Assembly (NCBI GenBank): GCA_017979445.1
Contig: CM030711.1
Location: 41,463,560 to 41,527,559, forward strand
Direction: 5' to 3'
Length of the DNA stretch: 64,000 nucleotides
Source: Akebia trifoliata
Taxonomy: Eukaryota; Streptophyta; Magnoliopsida; Ranunculales; Lardizabalaceae
Positions 1 to 12,280 of the stretch are shown piece by piece; the first letter of the stretch is position 1, and each line of letters opens with the position of its first letter. A model generated the notes under the pieces. That model was not told the origin of the DNA. It saw only the letters and a list, made by a program, of their open reading frames with translations, and ran no database searches. The position numbers and the translations under genes were made by a program.

Positions 1-794
1 CGTCAAAATTTTCATTGATCTTGAATCAAGTTTTAATTTGATTCATTCTTCCAAAAAAATTTAAAAATAAAATATATGATTTAAATGGTACTTGCTCAGT
101 GTTACTAAAGTTTGGTTTTGTTTTATTATGGAAAATACTGGGATGAGAGATCTTGATTAGATGCTTAAAAATGAGGATTAGAGATATTGGCCCACTTGGA
201 TTTAGAGAGAGATATTGCTTGGTCTATGTCATGTTATTTGTTGTAGTTAATAAACTAAATTAGGTTAGATTTTAAAGAGATTAATCGGTTCCCACTTTTT
301 CTTTATTGATAGGTTGACTCAGAATTCAACTAATCCCCCCCCCCTCAATTACGTTGTCCTTCGTTTATATATATGTTTTCTTGATCAAGAAGTTTGGATC
401 CATTCCAAGGGTTTGACTTAAGTTGTTTGTTTTTTTAGGTTGGATTAGAATAAATTAACCTGGTTTGTTTATTGGTCTGTCGATGCGTCGCTCTATGTAA
501 ATGATCTGAACTTCTGATGCTATTTCGACATTCAAAATCCTAGTCCAAGCCCAGCCCATCTGATGATCGGGTTGGACCGAGTCGAAACAATTCGTTCTGA
601 TCAGAAAAAATAGGTTTCGAATCTAAAGTTTGGGTTTTCAGATCAAAATTTCAAATCCAATAAAAATTTTGTATCAGTTTCAGATTAACTCCAACCCAAT
701 CCAATAAAAATCTGAACCGAATTTAATTATACATTTAAAAAAAAAAAAAAAAAATTCTCATACATATTATATACTCTCTCTTCTCAGTTCTCAT
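1..794. other. Intergenic, AT-rich, no gene seen
   Basis: I see no coding region here. Positions about 540-760 carry degenerate runs of the type seen in old hAT-like repeats (GGATTGG/AATCCAATCC words) and a poly-A tract near 737-754. No terminal repeats could be placed. Confidence 0.5.
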
Positions 795-1012
795 CATGGT
801 TTTAAAACTTGGTTTCGTGTCTCATCCAGGCCCGATACTGAGTTGTCTCGGACGAGTTTTTTAATACGTTTGAGATGTCTCATTCAAAAAATCAAAAAAT
901 TCAACGCAAGGTATTAAATCTCGGTCAAAAAAGTAACTTGTGAGTTGGTCTAGTTTAGCTCCGATATCGAGTTAACTCTAGTGATATGTCTCGGACGAGT
1001 TTTAAAACCATG
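795..1012. mobile_element. Small non-autonomous hAT element (218 bp)
   Basis: The element begins CATGGTTTTAAAACTTGG and ends with the inverted match (reverse complement CATGGTTTTAAAACTCG). It is flanked on both sides by the identical 8-mer GTTCTCAT (787-794 and 1013-1020). An 8-bp target duplication with short terminal inverted repeats is the signature of hAT transposons. It has no coding capacity, so it depended on a transposase supplied elsewhere. Confidence 0.8.
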
Positions 1013-1020
1013 GTTCTCAT

Positions 1021-2087
1021 TCAATCTCTCACTAATGGGGGGTTCTTTTGGTGGACCTATACATAAAATTAAACTTGATTAACATAAATTACAAAATCAT
1101 ACATGAAAATTGCATTTAATCGGATCAGATCGATTTTGGATTGAGTTAACATTTAGGCAGATCGGATTGGTTCTAAAATTTATTAATCTGATCTGGATCA
1201 TATAGTAAAAAATTTGGATTGGTATTGATCCAGTACCGACACGATCTCTGTCGCCTACCCTACTTATATAAATGTAGTTGGGCCATCCTAATATATGAAT
1301 GAGGCCTAACTTGGACTGGTCAATTACCATACGAGCCTAGCAACACTATCCAAACCTATCCATAAATAATAATTATAATAAAAAAAATAAAAAAATAAAA
1401 AGAAAAAAAAAAATTATACGATCCAAATTCCAAACCTGGTCCACGAGTGGCCACACTAGGCCAAAGCCCCATTATTGTAGGAATTGGAATAGAGTTTGTT
1501 TCTAGGTTCGCTAGTTCAATTCGCTTAAAACATTTAAGCAAGTTATGAGTAAGTTCATAATGATAATATAAAAAAAATTATGTTACATAACAAACAAAAT
1601 GCATGAAATGATCCAAACTCTAAATATACAATATATAGACAATCATTAGAAAGTATAAGAAATATTTCATTTTGAAATAGCAAAATGAAATCAACATATA
1701 GAAATAAAAATATCCAAAAAAATAAAACAGCGGGTTAGGTTTATTAGAGTATTGTATTATGTCGTAGTGTATTATGGTGTATGGGGATACACCGAATCAT
1801 TTTAACATTGTAGTTAGAGTAGTTATATTAACCACATTCTCTATTTAATAAGAAACTTACACCAGAGAACAATTGATCTAGATTTTCAATTAATCTGAAA
1901 TTTATCAGCCTTATACTTAGGTCGTGACTTCGAGTCTCTTCCCGCCCCTCGAATAAAAAAGTTGTGTGTACTGTGTGGGTTGGTGCACAGAACCTTGGAT
2001 TAGTCTTGTCAGATATGTTATGTGTCAGATGAACAGGTCGGGCAAAGCCTAGTCACGGTCTGGCCCGCTATCTACGGAGATACCTAG

Positions 2088-2146
<59 letters not shown>

Positions 2147-2446
2147 AAAAAATAAATAATTAACATCTAAAAATCATTCTCTTATCAAGCATAAGTGCCA
2201 TATTTCTATGCCAAAAAGTAAAAATTAATTTTGTGACAAATAGGTGACAAAAAGAATCAAATAGACTTTTCATCAATGACGAAACTCTTATGCTGAAGAG
2301 AAGCTAAAGTTTATGGAGAGATTAGAGATGCCTTTAACTGGAATGAAGCAGATAAACATGTAAAGTTTATTTAGTTACTTCTCTTTTAATTGTATATGTA
2401 TAGATACGTGGTTTTCGTCATTACGACGACCACATCTACGATGATT
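1021..2446. other. Intergenic repeat-derived DNA with (AT)n tract
   Basis: No gene is visible. The stretch holds a poly-A-rich segment near 1378-1415 and a long AT dinucleotide tract at about 2088-2144. The open frames here are short and show no recognisable domain. Confidence 0.5.
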
Positions 2447-4505
2447 TGGAGTCGCCACCATTCAAGTTATAAGTAGGTGTGAATGGCCACCCGATGTACA
2501 TTTTTTCAAAAAAGTGATATTTTTGGCATTAGCGACTCGCGAGGGATAAGGAATTAATCGAACCTAGGATTCGGGTAAGCGGCTCGGTTGGAGAAAAGGG
2601 AAGGGGTTAGGTACCCTTTTCTCCCTGCCAAGTGGCGGTAACCTCAAATAATTCGGTCATTTTGATTTTAACGAAAATTGGTAAATAGTGTGCCATGTGT
2701 GTATTTGTACTCTAAGTAGGGGTTTGATTTTGGCTTGATCATAGGGTCATTTCATTGATGGAAATGACTCTTTTGGACCTTTAACCTTGGGGTCCACTCA
2801 TTTAAAATAAAAATAAAAGAGTAGAAATGGGGTATTAGAAAAGGGAGAGGGAGAGGGTAAAGAGAAAAGGGGTGCTTTGAACCCACCTTGAAGCTTCAAG
2901 TTCTTCTTTTCTTCTTCTTCCTTTAACTTCTCTTGGGTCCTTGGTGAGTTGAGAGTGAAACTTTTCTTTTTTAGAATATGTTATGAGAGATTAGTAAGAA
3001 GGAGTAGAGAGAGTGGGCTTTTTTCTTAGGGAGACTTGGTGAAACTTGGTAATACTTGGTAACCTTTTTTGGAGGGAGGGGAGGGGTATTTATAGGAGTT
3101 GAGAGGAGGTTTGGGGGTATAATGGGGTGAAGAGTTGAGAGAATAGAAAATGGCATGGGTATTTGAAGTGAAATGTGTGAAATTTAAAGTGGAATGAAGG
3201 GTAAATGTGTAATGAGTGAAAATGGGTGAGGTTTAGATCCAAATGGGTTGGATCCTACCCAAATCCATTTGGGTAGAGTGTTTGGTGGGATGAGATGAGT
3301 GATGGTTGATGGGTGTAAGGGGGTTGTTTAGAGAAGAAGTGTTAGGTTGGTTGATGAGGTGAGGTGTGTAGATTTTAGAGAATGGGTTGTGTAAGAGGTT
3401 GTTAAATTGATTTTTGGGAGGGGAGAGGGGATGATGCCATGTGGCATATGTGATGAGAGGATGAGGTGATGAGATTGGTTGATTGGTTGATGGTGGTTGT
3501 TTGATTAGAGAGAAGGGTGTGGGTTAGTTGGTTGATGATGAGGGAGGTATGGGTTGAAGTGATTTTGTGAGAGTGTTTTAAGGAGAATGATTGGTGTAGA
3601 TATGGGTTGTGATGTGGGTAGTTGTTGATGTTAGAGAGTGATGGTGTGTTAGGGTATGTTGAGTATGGGTTGTGATGTTGGTGGTTAGAGAATGAGGGTA
3701 GGTTAGGTTAGGGTAGGGTATGAGTTGATGTGATTTAGGAGAGAGGTGGGGTGGGTTAGATGAGTTGTTTAGAGAATGGTGATGGGGGTGGGTGATTAGA
3801 TGAAGGAGGTGAAGGGTGGTGATGACATGTGTCATCTTTTGATGTAGAGAGGGTGATTGGTTGATGTAGGTAAGGGTTGTGGGTTGGATAATGTTATTGT
3901 TTTGTGGATTTTTGGACATATTGGGCTTAGGCTTTTTAAAGGGTTGTAGGTCATTTTGGCTTGGATAGGGTTTAATTTGAATGGGATTTTGAAGGTGGGT
4001 TCATCATATGATTTAGGTAATATGAGATTGATTTTAGGTTGGGGTTAAGATGGGAAATTGACTTTAAAAAGGATTGAGGGTTTGTGGGCTTCGAATGGGC
4101 TTAGGGTGTTTGCGGGTTTCGGGGCGGAGTGGTAGGTGATAGATGAAGGGTAGGTCTCCCAAGTCTCACCTTTTTGATTTTTTTAATTTTTTTGTATTTT
4201 TCTTGAAGTTATCGATTTGATAAAAAATGCCACGTATTTGGCAATTTGGGCCTTTTGGGCCCGTTGGAGAATTTATCGATTCTTGTGGATATAAGTGTGG
4301 AGTGACGAAGGTTGGGATGACGTGGGATGAGTCCGGTCCCTTTGATGGGCCTCCTAAACCATTAAGAGGTCTTAGGAGCATCAATTCGATCAAAAAGTCA
4401 CTTTTTAGTGATTTGGGCCTCTGAGGTCCGTTGGCGAATCCTATTAGAAAATCACTATTTTTGGGTCCTTTCGAGTATGGGCCCGTTCAAATTGGGGTGT
4501 CTACA
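2447..4505 (-). mobile_element. Solo LTR of an LTR retrotransposon (about 2.06 kb)
   Basis: Read on the minus strand it begins TGTAGACACCCC and ends GGTGGCGACTCCA, so it has the TG...CA ends of an LTR. These are end sequences seen in many plant LTR retrotransposons. The plus strand shows the usual inner landmarks: GGAGTCGCCACC at the left, then a segment like GGGTTAGGTACCC and GGCGGTAACCTC. No internal domain lies beside it, so I read it as a solo LTR. A second, diverged copy lies at 9384-11139. Positions about 2970-4140 are strongly G/T-rich on the plus strand. I could not find a target duplication (TGATT and ATATG flank it), so the ends may be eroded. Confidence 0.7.
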
Positions 4506-4527
4506 ATATGTATATAAGAAGGGAGAC

Positions 4528-5006
4528 ATTAGAGGTCATTTTTGTGGTAAATTGGCCTCGATCACGATTTCATTATTAAACCTTCAAAATAATAGTAAAA
4601 ATATGGAAAAATAAACAACACAAGAGTTTTTTATGTAGTTCGGCAAACGTTCATATGTCAACGTGCTCAATGAGCCATTTCACTATAAATCAAATGGTTA
4701 AATGATCTCTCCTTGACCTCCTCCCTTCCTTTTTCTCCTCTCAAGTTTTTCCTCCTCCTTTTTACAGTGGCCTCAAGGCCTTTAAATAGAAAAATTCTAA
4801 AGAGAAATCCTAACTCTAGTTAAATTACAATTGCCATTTTTACCCTATACAAATAAATTAATTATTTATTAAGAAAGAATCTTTTCAAATTGGGATTTTT
4901 CTCTAATTTCATAGAATTATACTCAAATCATGTCACGTGCCTATCTCGGGATACATGTTGATGGTGTGGATGAACGGTCTAGTTGGGAGATGATTTTATC
5001 CATCCA
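4528..5006 (-). repeat. LTR (3' LTR in minus orientation)
   Basis: This copy pairs with 7843-8304. Shared blocks include ACAACACAAG, TTTTTTCCTCCTCC-like runs, CCTAAAGAGAAAT and GGATGAACGGTC. The pyrimidine-rich stretch just to its right (about 5010-5020) reads as a polypurine tract on the minus strand, which fits the orientation. Confidence 0.7.
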
Positions 5007-5489
5007 CATAGTCTTTTTTCGAAGGTGGAGATTGATGTACTAAGATTTGCCTTCGAGAACTTTGTAGTTTTTGGCAATCCTTCATGAATGAGTATCATCC
5101 CTGATTTTTGAATTAGTATGATTCCTAAGCTTATCTTCTTCCATATTTAGCAAAATTTCGATCTTCCACTTGGTCAAGTTCCCATAATAAGTCGACACCT
5201 CAATGACAAAATTGATTATCTTGTAAATCGGGCTTGGCTCCTTGAATGAGCTAAGACTTTGTCAAATGATAAAAGAATCAACTAATGTGATAAGTCGGAC
5301 TTAGATTCCAAAATGGTCCAAGACTTTCCATCTAGTAAATTGACAAACCTAGGGGTTAGGTCTAGTTCCTTGGGAGGAATAGTTTTTTTTATGTGTCGAG
5401 TATCGACCGACTAACAAAGAGGTTGTATTTCATCTTATGTATGACCAACCAACCAATAAATAGGTCGGATTCCCCGATGAACCGAACTT

Positions 5490-6530
5490 AAACCTTCTTG
5501 AACCTACTCAACCTCAAGAGTAGGGTTCAATTTCCTCCTTGAATCAAGTTGTCTTACTTATCCATTCTAGTTTTGCTATTTCATCAGAATATGGCTATGT
5601 TCCCTCATTGACTCGAACCGCATTACTTAACCATTTTAACCATGTTCAACCAATAGAATAAATTTCAGTTATCTCGATGAATAGAACTTAAAGACTTAAA
5701 CTTTCTTAAACCTATTCAACCTTAAGAGTAAGGCTTGGTTTCATCAATAACCCAAGCCTCAACATTCTTGAACCTACTCAACCTCAAGAGTAGGGCTCGA
5801 TTCCCTAAATGAATCAAGACTTAACTTTCTTGAACCTACTTAGCCTCATATAAGTAGAGCTCAGTTTCTTCAATGAACCGAGTGTTAACCTTCTTGAACC
5901 TACTCGACCTCATATGAGTAGGACTCGATTCCCTTAATGAATCAAGACTTACCCTCCTTGAGCCTACTCAACCTTATATGAGTATGGATCAATGAACCAA
6001 GTATTAACCTTCTTGAGCCTACTCAACCTCATATGAATATGACTCAATTCCCTTAATGCATCAAGTATTAACATTCTTGAACATACTCAACTTTCTATGA
6101 GTAGGACTTTGTTCCCTTAATGAACGAGACTTAAACCTTCTTGAACCTACTCAACCTCATATGAGTAGGGTTCGGTTCCTTCAATGAACCGAGACTTAAG
6201 ATTCTTGAGCCTGCTTAACTTCATATAAGTATGACTCAATTCCCTTAATGAACCGAGTCTTAACATTCTTGAGCCTACTCAACCTCATATGAGTAGGGCT
6301 CAATTCCTTTAATAAACCAAGTTTTAACATTCTTGAGCCTACTTAACTTTCTATGAGTAGGACTTGGTTCCCTCAATGAACCGAATCTTAGCCTTATTGA
6401 ACCTACTCAACCTCATATGAGTAGGGCTTGATTCTTTCAATGAACCGAGCTACCTTGCCTTTTTTAATTACATTCAATCTAAAATAATAGGGTTCGGTTC
6501 CCTTTATGAACCGAACTACCTTTCGATAGT
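5490..6530. repeat. Tandem array, about 63-bp unit, about 13-14 copies
   Basis: Units follow the pattern CTTCTTGAACCTACTCAACC, TCATATGAGTAGG, then a CGGTTCC...GAACCGAG segment. Copies start near 5495, 5695, 5770, 5825, 5885, 5950, 6005, 6070, 6130, 6195, 6260, 6323 and 6387. The CGGTTC/GAACCG arms could fold into a small hairpin in each unit. The array lies near the minus-strand 3' LTR, where plant retroelements often carry variable tandem repeats. Confidence 0.85.
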
Positions 6531-7842
6531 ACGAAATAAATCAAAAGATAATCATTTTTTTGTTAACATAAGCCCAATTAAAAGCATTTAAAGCAGAATC
6601 CTTACGCCTCATGAAATCTAATAACATAAATCTCCAACTAGAAATTTAAATAAATTCATCTGCTTATTAAAATCCTACTTATAATACCTTTTTAAGAATG
6701 TACGAGTCCTACCTAATTAATTATACTCGGATCGAGCCTCCATGTAGAATTTTACCTCACAGACCAGACTTAAATTGATCCCCTCGTGTATACCACTTAA
6801 CTCGGTGGATTAGATTTCCACCTTGTGCACCGACCTACCAACAATGAGGTTGAGATTCTTTTTTTCGTTCCCAACAACAAGGTCGGGATTCCTTTTTGTG
6901 TACCCAACAAACAATGAGGTTGGATTCGCTTTTGTGCACCCCTTTAGACTCAAAATTATATTTGCACCACATTGATTTGATTAACAAATTGGGTCACGTG
7001 GGACTCTTATCATGAGCGTCACCTAAGCCTCCAATCAATATAATCGCTTGGTACTATAGTTGGTCCCCCAACCTTATTTGTAAAACCGACCCAACTAACA
7101 AATTGGATTGGCATGATTAAGCCCCCAAGTAATTCTCAGTGTGATTTGTTGGGAATTGTGAGTCCCCCATAAATCAAATCGGACAAATGTCCTCCTTTTT
7201 ACCTCGTGTTTTGCTATATAATAATATGAGTTTCAATATACATCAAATATTCATGTGTGCCCCCCAAGCTACTCTTTTTTACCTTTTATTACTATTGTTA
7301 TTTACTTTATTGCACAAGTCATGCAGTGAAATTAAATTTTCTATATTTACCTTTTAATGTAAATATTAAATAATACTTGATAGAATCGGTGTTTTCCTTA
7401 TAAGTATCCTTCTTGCGGAGAGTACACGAGTCCCCGAGCAAGCACTATAGCCCATTAAATAAGTCTGGCAGTATCATGTTAGTTTTAGCGATATCAACAC
7501 CTTTGCAATATAATGCCCAACTCTTTATCCTCATGTTGTTGAAGTCATCCATAGCTTTATCCTAATGCCTTTCCCGGTCGATGCACTTTTCCATTGATTG
7601 CTTACAATTCATAAGATCTGATGGGATTTACCCTATTACCCTTTCGTCTTCTTGCAAGGAGCAACATCACATCAATAATGATGTTTAAGAATGCATTAAT
7701 CTATGAGTCATCAAACTCTCACTTGCCCTAGACCTTTTTTTTCTTTTTAATTTACTTTTCCTTGCATTTTATCCCTAGGTTAGTGTATTGTTTGCCATGT
7801 CTATGTCGTGTCCCTTGTTTCGTTCTCATGGACAACACGAAT

Positions 7843-8304
7843 TGTAGAGGTCTTTTTTTGTGATAAATTGGCCTTGATCATGATTTCATTATTAAACCTT
7901 CAAAATAATAGAAAAAACATAGAAAAATAAACAACACAAGGGTTTTTTACGTGTTCAACAAACATGCTTACATCCACCGACCCTTGGATCCATTCCACTA
8001 TGAATCAAATGGTTACATGACCTCTCCCTTTCCTCATTCTCCTCTCAATTTTTTCCTCCTCCTTTTTACAGTAGTCTTTAAATAGAAAAGTCCTAAAGAG
8101 AAATCTTAACCCTAGTTAAATTACAATTGCTCATTTTTACCCTTATACAAATAAATTAATTACCTATTAGGGAAGAATCCCAATTTTGGAGGATTCTTCC
8201 TTAATTACATAGAATCCGACTCAAACCATGTCACGAGCCTGCCTCGGGATATGTGTTAATGGTGCGGATGAACGGTCCAGTTGAGAGATGATTTTATCCA
8301 TCCA
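7843..8304 (-). repeat. LTR (5' LTR in minus orientation)
   Basis: This is the partner of 4528-5006. On the minus strand it starts TGGATGG and ends CCTCTACA. The differences from the other LTR are scattered substitutions and small indels, so the insertion is not recent. Confidence 0.7.
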
Positions 8305-9383
8305 TAGAACCAAAGAGACAAGAATCAAATTTCTCGGGAAAATTCATTGTATCTTCACATCTTACTTCTCTTAATTCTTATGGTTCTATTCGGGAAATTT
8401 ATTTTAGTATAAATGTATCAATCATTTGGGGTACATAACATTTTCTTATGTATGAATGATATATTATAGGAAGTTAAAAATCATTTAGAGGAAGTCTTGG
8501 ATATTTTTTGCGTAAATTATTTGCCATCAAGAAAGGTTTGACTATCACAAAAGCTTTAAAAAAAAATTAAATAAAATTCAGAACATATGTTGATGGGTCA
8601 GGTTCCATAAAGCTACTTACATCTACACAAATCAGCTCGTTCGTTGGATTAAAGATAGATCCAACGGTCAAGATCTAAAACTGTCTAAAAGAGAGCACGT
8701 GCTCTATTTCATGACTTAAAAGTTTCGGTATTAGTTAATACCTCCCCGCATCCCAAATCCCCTCTCAAACAAAATACATTTCATCTTCTTTTTCTTCCTG
8801 CGATGCCCTAACCGTTCCATTTTCTTCACGCTGATGTTGAACTCGTGCCCTCCCTCACAGCAGCCAGTAGCCACTCTTGTTTTTGTCGAATCATTCACTC
8901 TCTTAAGTCAATTTTAACAGCCACAGTGGTTCTATCTCCATTCCTATGTATTTGATCTATGGATCTTGTTTCGTGAGTTGTTCTTGATACGATTTTGCGA
9001 TATTTGATATTCTAGATCTTTTTCTTAGATTGATTGCTAGAAACAATGTATATTGAGGATGTTTGTAGGGTTTTTTTTTTTCGATTTGATTTGTGAATAA
9101 TGTCTTTTCACTTGTAATGCCCTTTATGAATTAAAGTTTTTTAATCATAATACAATCAAACATAACGACCATGGTTTGAAAACTTAATGATATCAAAAAA
9201 ATGTATTAGTGTTTGATTATCTCCTATGATTCTAATCATTATGATTTTAAATTATATCTTAGCTCCTAATTGCATTTTGTTAGTAATATGGACCTCTGGT
9301 CTTGTGTTTCTTGTTGAAATCCAATGCTTGTATGGACACGGGAATTTCATCTTTTTGCAATATCCTTCCACTTTGGGGTATTT

Positions 9384-11139
9384 TGGAGTCGCCACTATTC
9401 ATATTTAAAGTGGGTGTAAATGGTCACCCGATGTCACATTTTTTTGAAAATTATGTCATTTTGACATTTTGATGACTCTCGTACGGATAAAACTTATTTG
9501 GTCCAACTTTTGATTCAAGGTAAGGGGGTTCATTTATGGAGTAGGGAAGGTGTTAGGCACCCTACTCCATCCACCATAGGTGGTAACCTCGGATTTGGTC
9601 AACTTTTGAAAATGAAAATGAAACAATAGAAATCGAAAAATCCGATATGTACCCTCAAGTATGAGGGGCTTTCGGTATTGGTTTAAACCATTAAGGGCAC
9701 CTTCATTGAAAAAAGGGCCCTTTGGTGGTTCAAATCGTCGTGGTGTGTGCAAAGTGTAGATAAGGGGGTGAGTAGAAGAGGGAAGTTAGAGGGGGTATTC
9801 TTTTTTCAAACCCAACTTGATCTAATCTTGATCTTCAAAGATGTACCCCTTAACGAGTCTTCTTTTTATTTTCTTAATTTGTTTGAGAGAAGGTTGAGAG
9901 TTGAGAGTTGTATGATGAGTTTAGAGTTGATGGTTGAGAGTAGAGGTAGTAGGATGAGTTAAGAGAGAAAAGTTGAGAGAGTGATTTCTTTTTAATCTTT
10001 TTGAGGGTTGGATGTGAGATTTTTCATTAGGGATTGAGAGTTGAGAATGAGAGGATTTTTATAGAATTTGGGAGTTATTTTTAGGGGTAATATGGGGTGA
10101 AATGATGGGAAAGAATAGAATGGTGTGAGATTTAAGAGAGGTGTGTGTAAATTGATGGGGATTAAATGGTATTTGTGTAAGAAGGTTAAATGGGTGAGTT
10201 TTGACCCAAATGGTTTGGATCCTACCAACCTATTTGGGTGGAGTGTTTGGTGAGGTGAGATGATAGGTATTTAAGATGGTGGTTGTGATTAAATGGTGTT
10301 TGGTTTAAGAGAATGGAGGATTTAAAGGGGTGGTTGATGATATTTTGGGAGGGTGATGGAGATGATGACATATGTCAAAGTAGGTAAAAATGAAGGGTTG
10401 AGATGAGTTTATGGAAAATGATGAGTGTTTGATTTGAGAGGATGGGTGTAGGTTTAGATTGTAGGGAATGATGAGGGTAGATTAGGGGAGGGTGATGGTT
10501 GGTTAATAGGGAGTGATGGTAGTAGGTTAGGGGGATGTGTGGGTTGTGAGTGTTTGATTTGAGGGAATGGATAGGATAGGTTAGGGGAGAGGTGTAGGTT
10601 AGAAGTGTGGGTAGATGATATTTAAGAGAAGTAATGGGATAGTTAATTTTTTTAGAGAAAGGTAATGGGAGTTGGTGGTTTGATGAGGGAGGCGAGATGA
10701 GGTAATGACATGTGTCATACCTTGATGATGTTGGGTGATTGGTTGTGATGTTGGGCTTGGGTAGAGAATTGGGCTTGGGTGATGTGTTGGATTGAATAGG
10801 AATATATTTGAGTTGAGTTGAATGGGCTTGGGTAATCATAGAATAAGAATGGGTTTGGGGATTGAGTTGAGTGGGCTTGGGTTTGGTTAGAATAAGAATG
10901 AGTTTGGGGGTTGAGTTGAGTGGGCTTGGGTTTGGTTAGAATAAGAATGGGTTGAGGGATATAAAAGAGTGGGTAAGCTTTTGGTCTGTGGGCCACGTAA
11001 GAAGCCTTGGGCCAATTATTGAAAAATGAATAACAAAATTCATTGGATTTTTGTAGGTTTGGGCCTCGGAGCCCATTCCAATTTTTACGATTTTTAGGGC
11101 ATTTTGCGTCAAGGGCCTGGTCAAATTTGAATGTCTACA
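9384..11139 (-). mobile_element. Second solo LTR of the same retrotransposon family (1.76 kb)
   Basis: Its left end TGGAGTCGCCACTATTC and right end GAATGTCTACA match the ends of 2447-4505. The inner landmarks recur (GTGTAAATGG.CACCCGATGT, GGTGTTAGGCACCC, GGTGGTAACCTC). The two copies are clearly diverged and so are probably separate insertions. Positions about 9880-10960 are very poor in C on the plus strand. The His/Pro/Ser/Asn-rich minus-strand frames here are translations of that biased DNA. No target duplication is visible. Confidence 0.65.
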
Positions 11140-11533
11140 GCTTGCGTTACAAAAAGGAGAGAAACTCGGTTTATTTGTTGTTAAGTAGCCGATTATCAAT
11201 AAAGGGATGGAAAAGGTAGAAATATACTGGGTCGTCATTTATTGAAAATGTAAGATTAGGTAGAAGTACAATGATAAAAGGAAAAATTAAGACTTCTAAA
11301 ATGTAGATTGAAGTAGTAAAAGCGATTATGAATACACTTCACATAATAGAAGACTTAGCTCTAGTAAGAATTGAATGGAGGAACATGGTCCGCTCAGCTG
11401 ATCCCAAATCTTGTGAGCTTTCGATGATGATACTACACTTAGCAAAAACTTTAGTAATCTTTTGGTTTAAATGCTTTGCTTGGTGATTGTCTGGATGAAC
11501 ATTGAAGCTATGAAGTGCTTTTAACAACTAAGG

Positions 11534-12280
11534 GTATGTTTGGTAACACTTTTGAAGTCTGGAGTCTGAAATCTGAAATCTGAAGTCTCAAGTCTGTTTT
11601 TTGAAATCTGGAATTTGAAATCTAAAATCTTAATCTGGAAAAGTTGTTTGTTTATCATTTTTAAAAGCTTTTGGTTACAAATAGGATTTTAAAACATAAT
11701 GGCCATTTTGACTATAATACCCTTTTATAATTTTAATAAATTGTACGCTGAAAAACATAACATGTTATGCATAATGAAATTAATTTCGATTTCTAACACA
11801 TCAAACACTCCAAAAGTATTATTTTCAATTTGAATTCATACTTGAGAAATTATATTCCAACAAGGTAATACTTAAACAATAAATAATCATTCATTTTCTA
11901 GTTAAAAAATATAGGGTTTTAGGGTTCCTATAAAAATATAGGATTTTCAAACACGAAACGAAAGAAAGGGAAGAGACTTTGACAACACAGTTGTAGAGGA
12001 AGGAGAGGTAGAAAAGTTAAAAATAAGGGTTTTAAGGTTCGTATAAAGAAATGATAAGTGATAGAAATTAGGATTTTGATGAGGGTATTTTAAAAATTAA
12101 AAAAAAAAATCAGATTTCAAAAGTTTCATCCAGCATCTCTCTATCATTGGTTCAAAACTTCTGAATTTTTATTCTGGAGTCTGAAATCTGAACCAAAACA
12201 AATGGAAATAAAGCTTCTAAAATCTGAATTTTAAAGGTGGACCACATCAATTAAGATTTCAGAAGTGTTACCAAACACAC
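11534..12280. mobile_element. Non-autonomous hAT element (747 bp) inside the MULE
   Basis: The ends are GGGTATGTTTGGTAACACTT and, reverse complemented on the right, GTGTGTTTGGTAACACTT. Flanking 8-mers ACAACTAA (11526-11533) and ACAACGAA (12281-12288) differ at one position. The interior is rich in CTGAAATCTGAA-like words near both ends, which act as subterminal repeats. No coding sequence was seen. Confidence 0.8.

Larger units (their letters stand above)
4528..8304 (-). mobile_element. Non-autonomous LTR retrotransposon with both LTRs
   Basis: Two direct repeats of about 470 bp (4528-5006 and 7843-8304) enclose 2.8 kb. The repeats align throughout, from AAATTGGCC...ATTTCATTATTAAACC to GATGATTTTATCCATCCA. 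On the minus strand the LTRs read TGGATGG...CCTCTACA, giving canonical TG...CA ends. The interior has no gag or pol frame. It carries a roughly 63-bp tandem array towards the minus-strand 3' LTR and a shorter array near 6820-6950. This is a LARD-like element that needed proteins from another element. No target duplication was confirmed. Confidence 0.75.

Noticed and set aside
2088..2144. Long AT dinucleotide tract considered as an origin or matrix-attachment site
   Set aside because: It is a simple microsatellite, common in plant intergenic DNA. Nothing else supports a function.
3578..3919. 113-codon minus-strand frame rich in His, Ser, Thr, Asn
   Set aside because: It is the reverse reading of a G/T-rich low-complexity part of a solo LTR. 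No domain or coding pattern is visible.
5490..6530. Regular repeats considered as a CRISPR-like array
   Set aside because: Units are contiguous with no unique spacers, lie within an LTR element and drift like a satellite. The genome is a plant's.
4528..8304. Target duplication GAGAC around the LTR element
   Set aside because: GAGAC occurs near both ends, but not directly next to the best LTR ends on the right side, so I did not claim it.
10375..10839. 154-codon minus-strand frame, the longest after the PPR and ARMC8 exons
   Set aside because: It has the same cause: G/T-rich repetitive LTR sequence. The peptide is Pro/His/Ser/Asn/Thr repeats with no fold.
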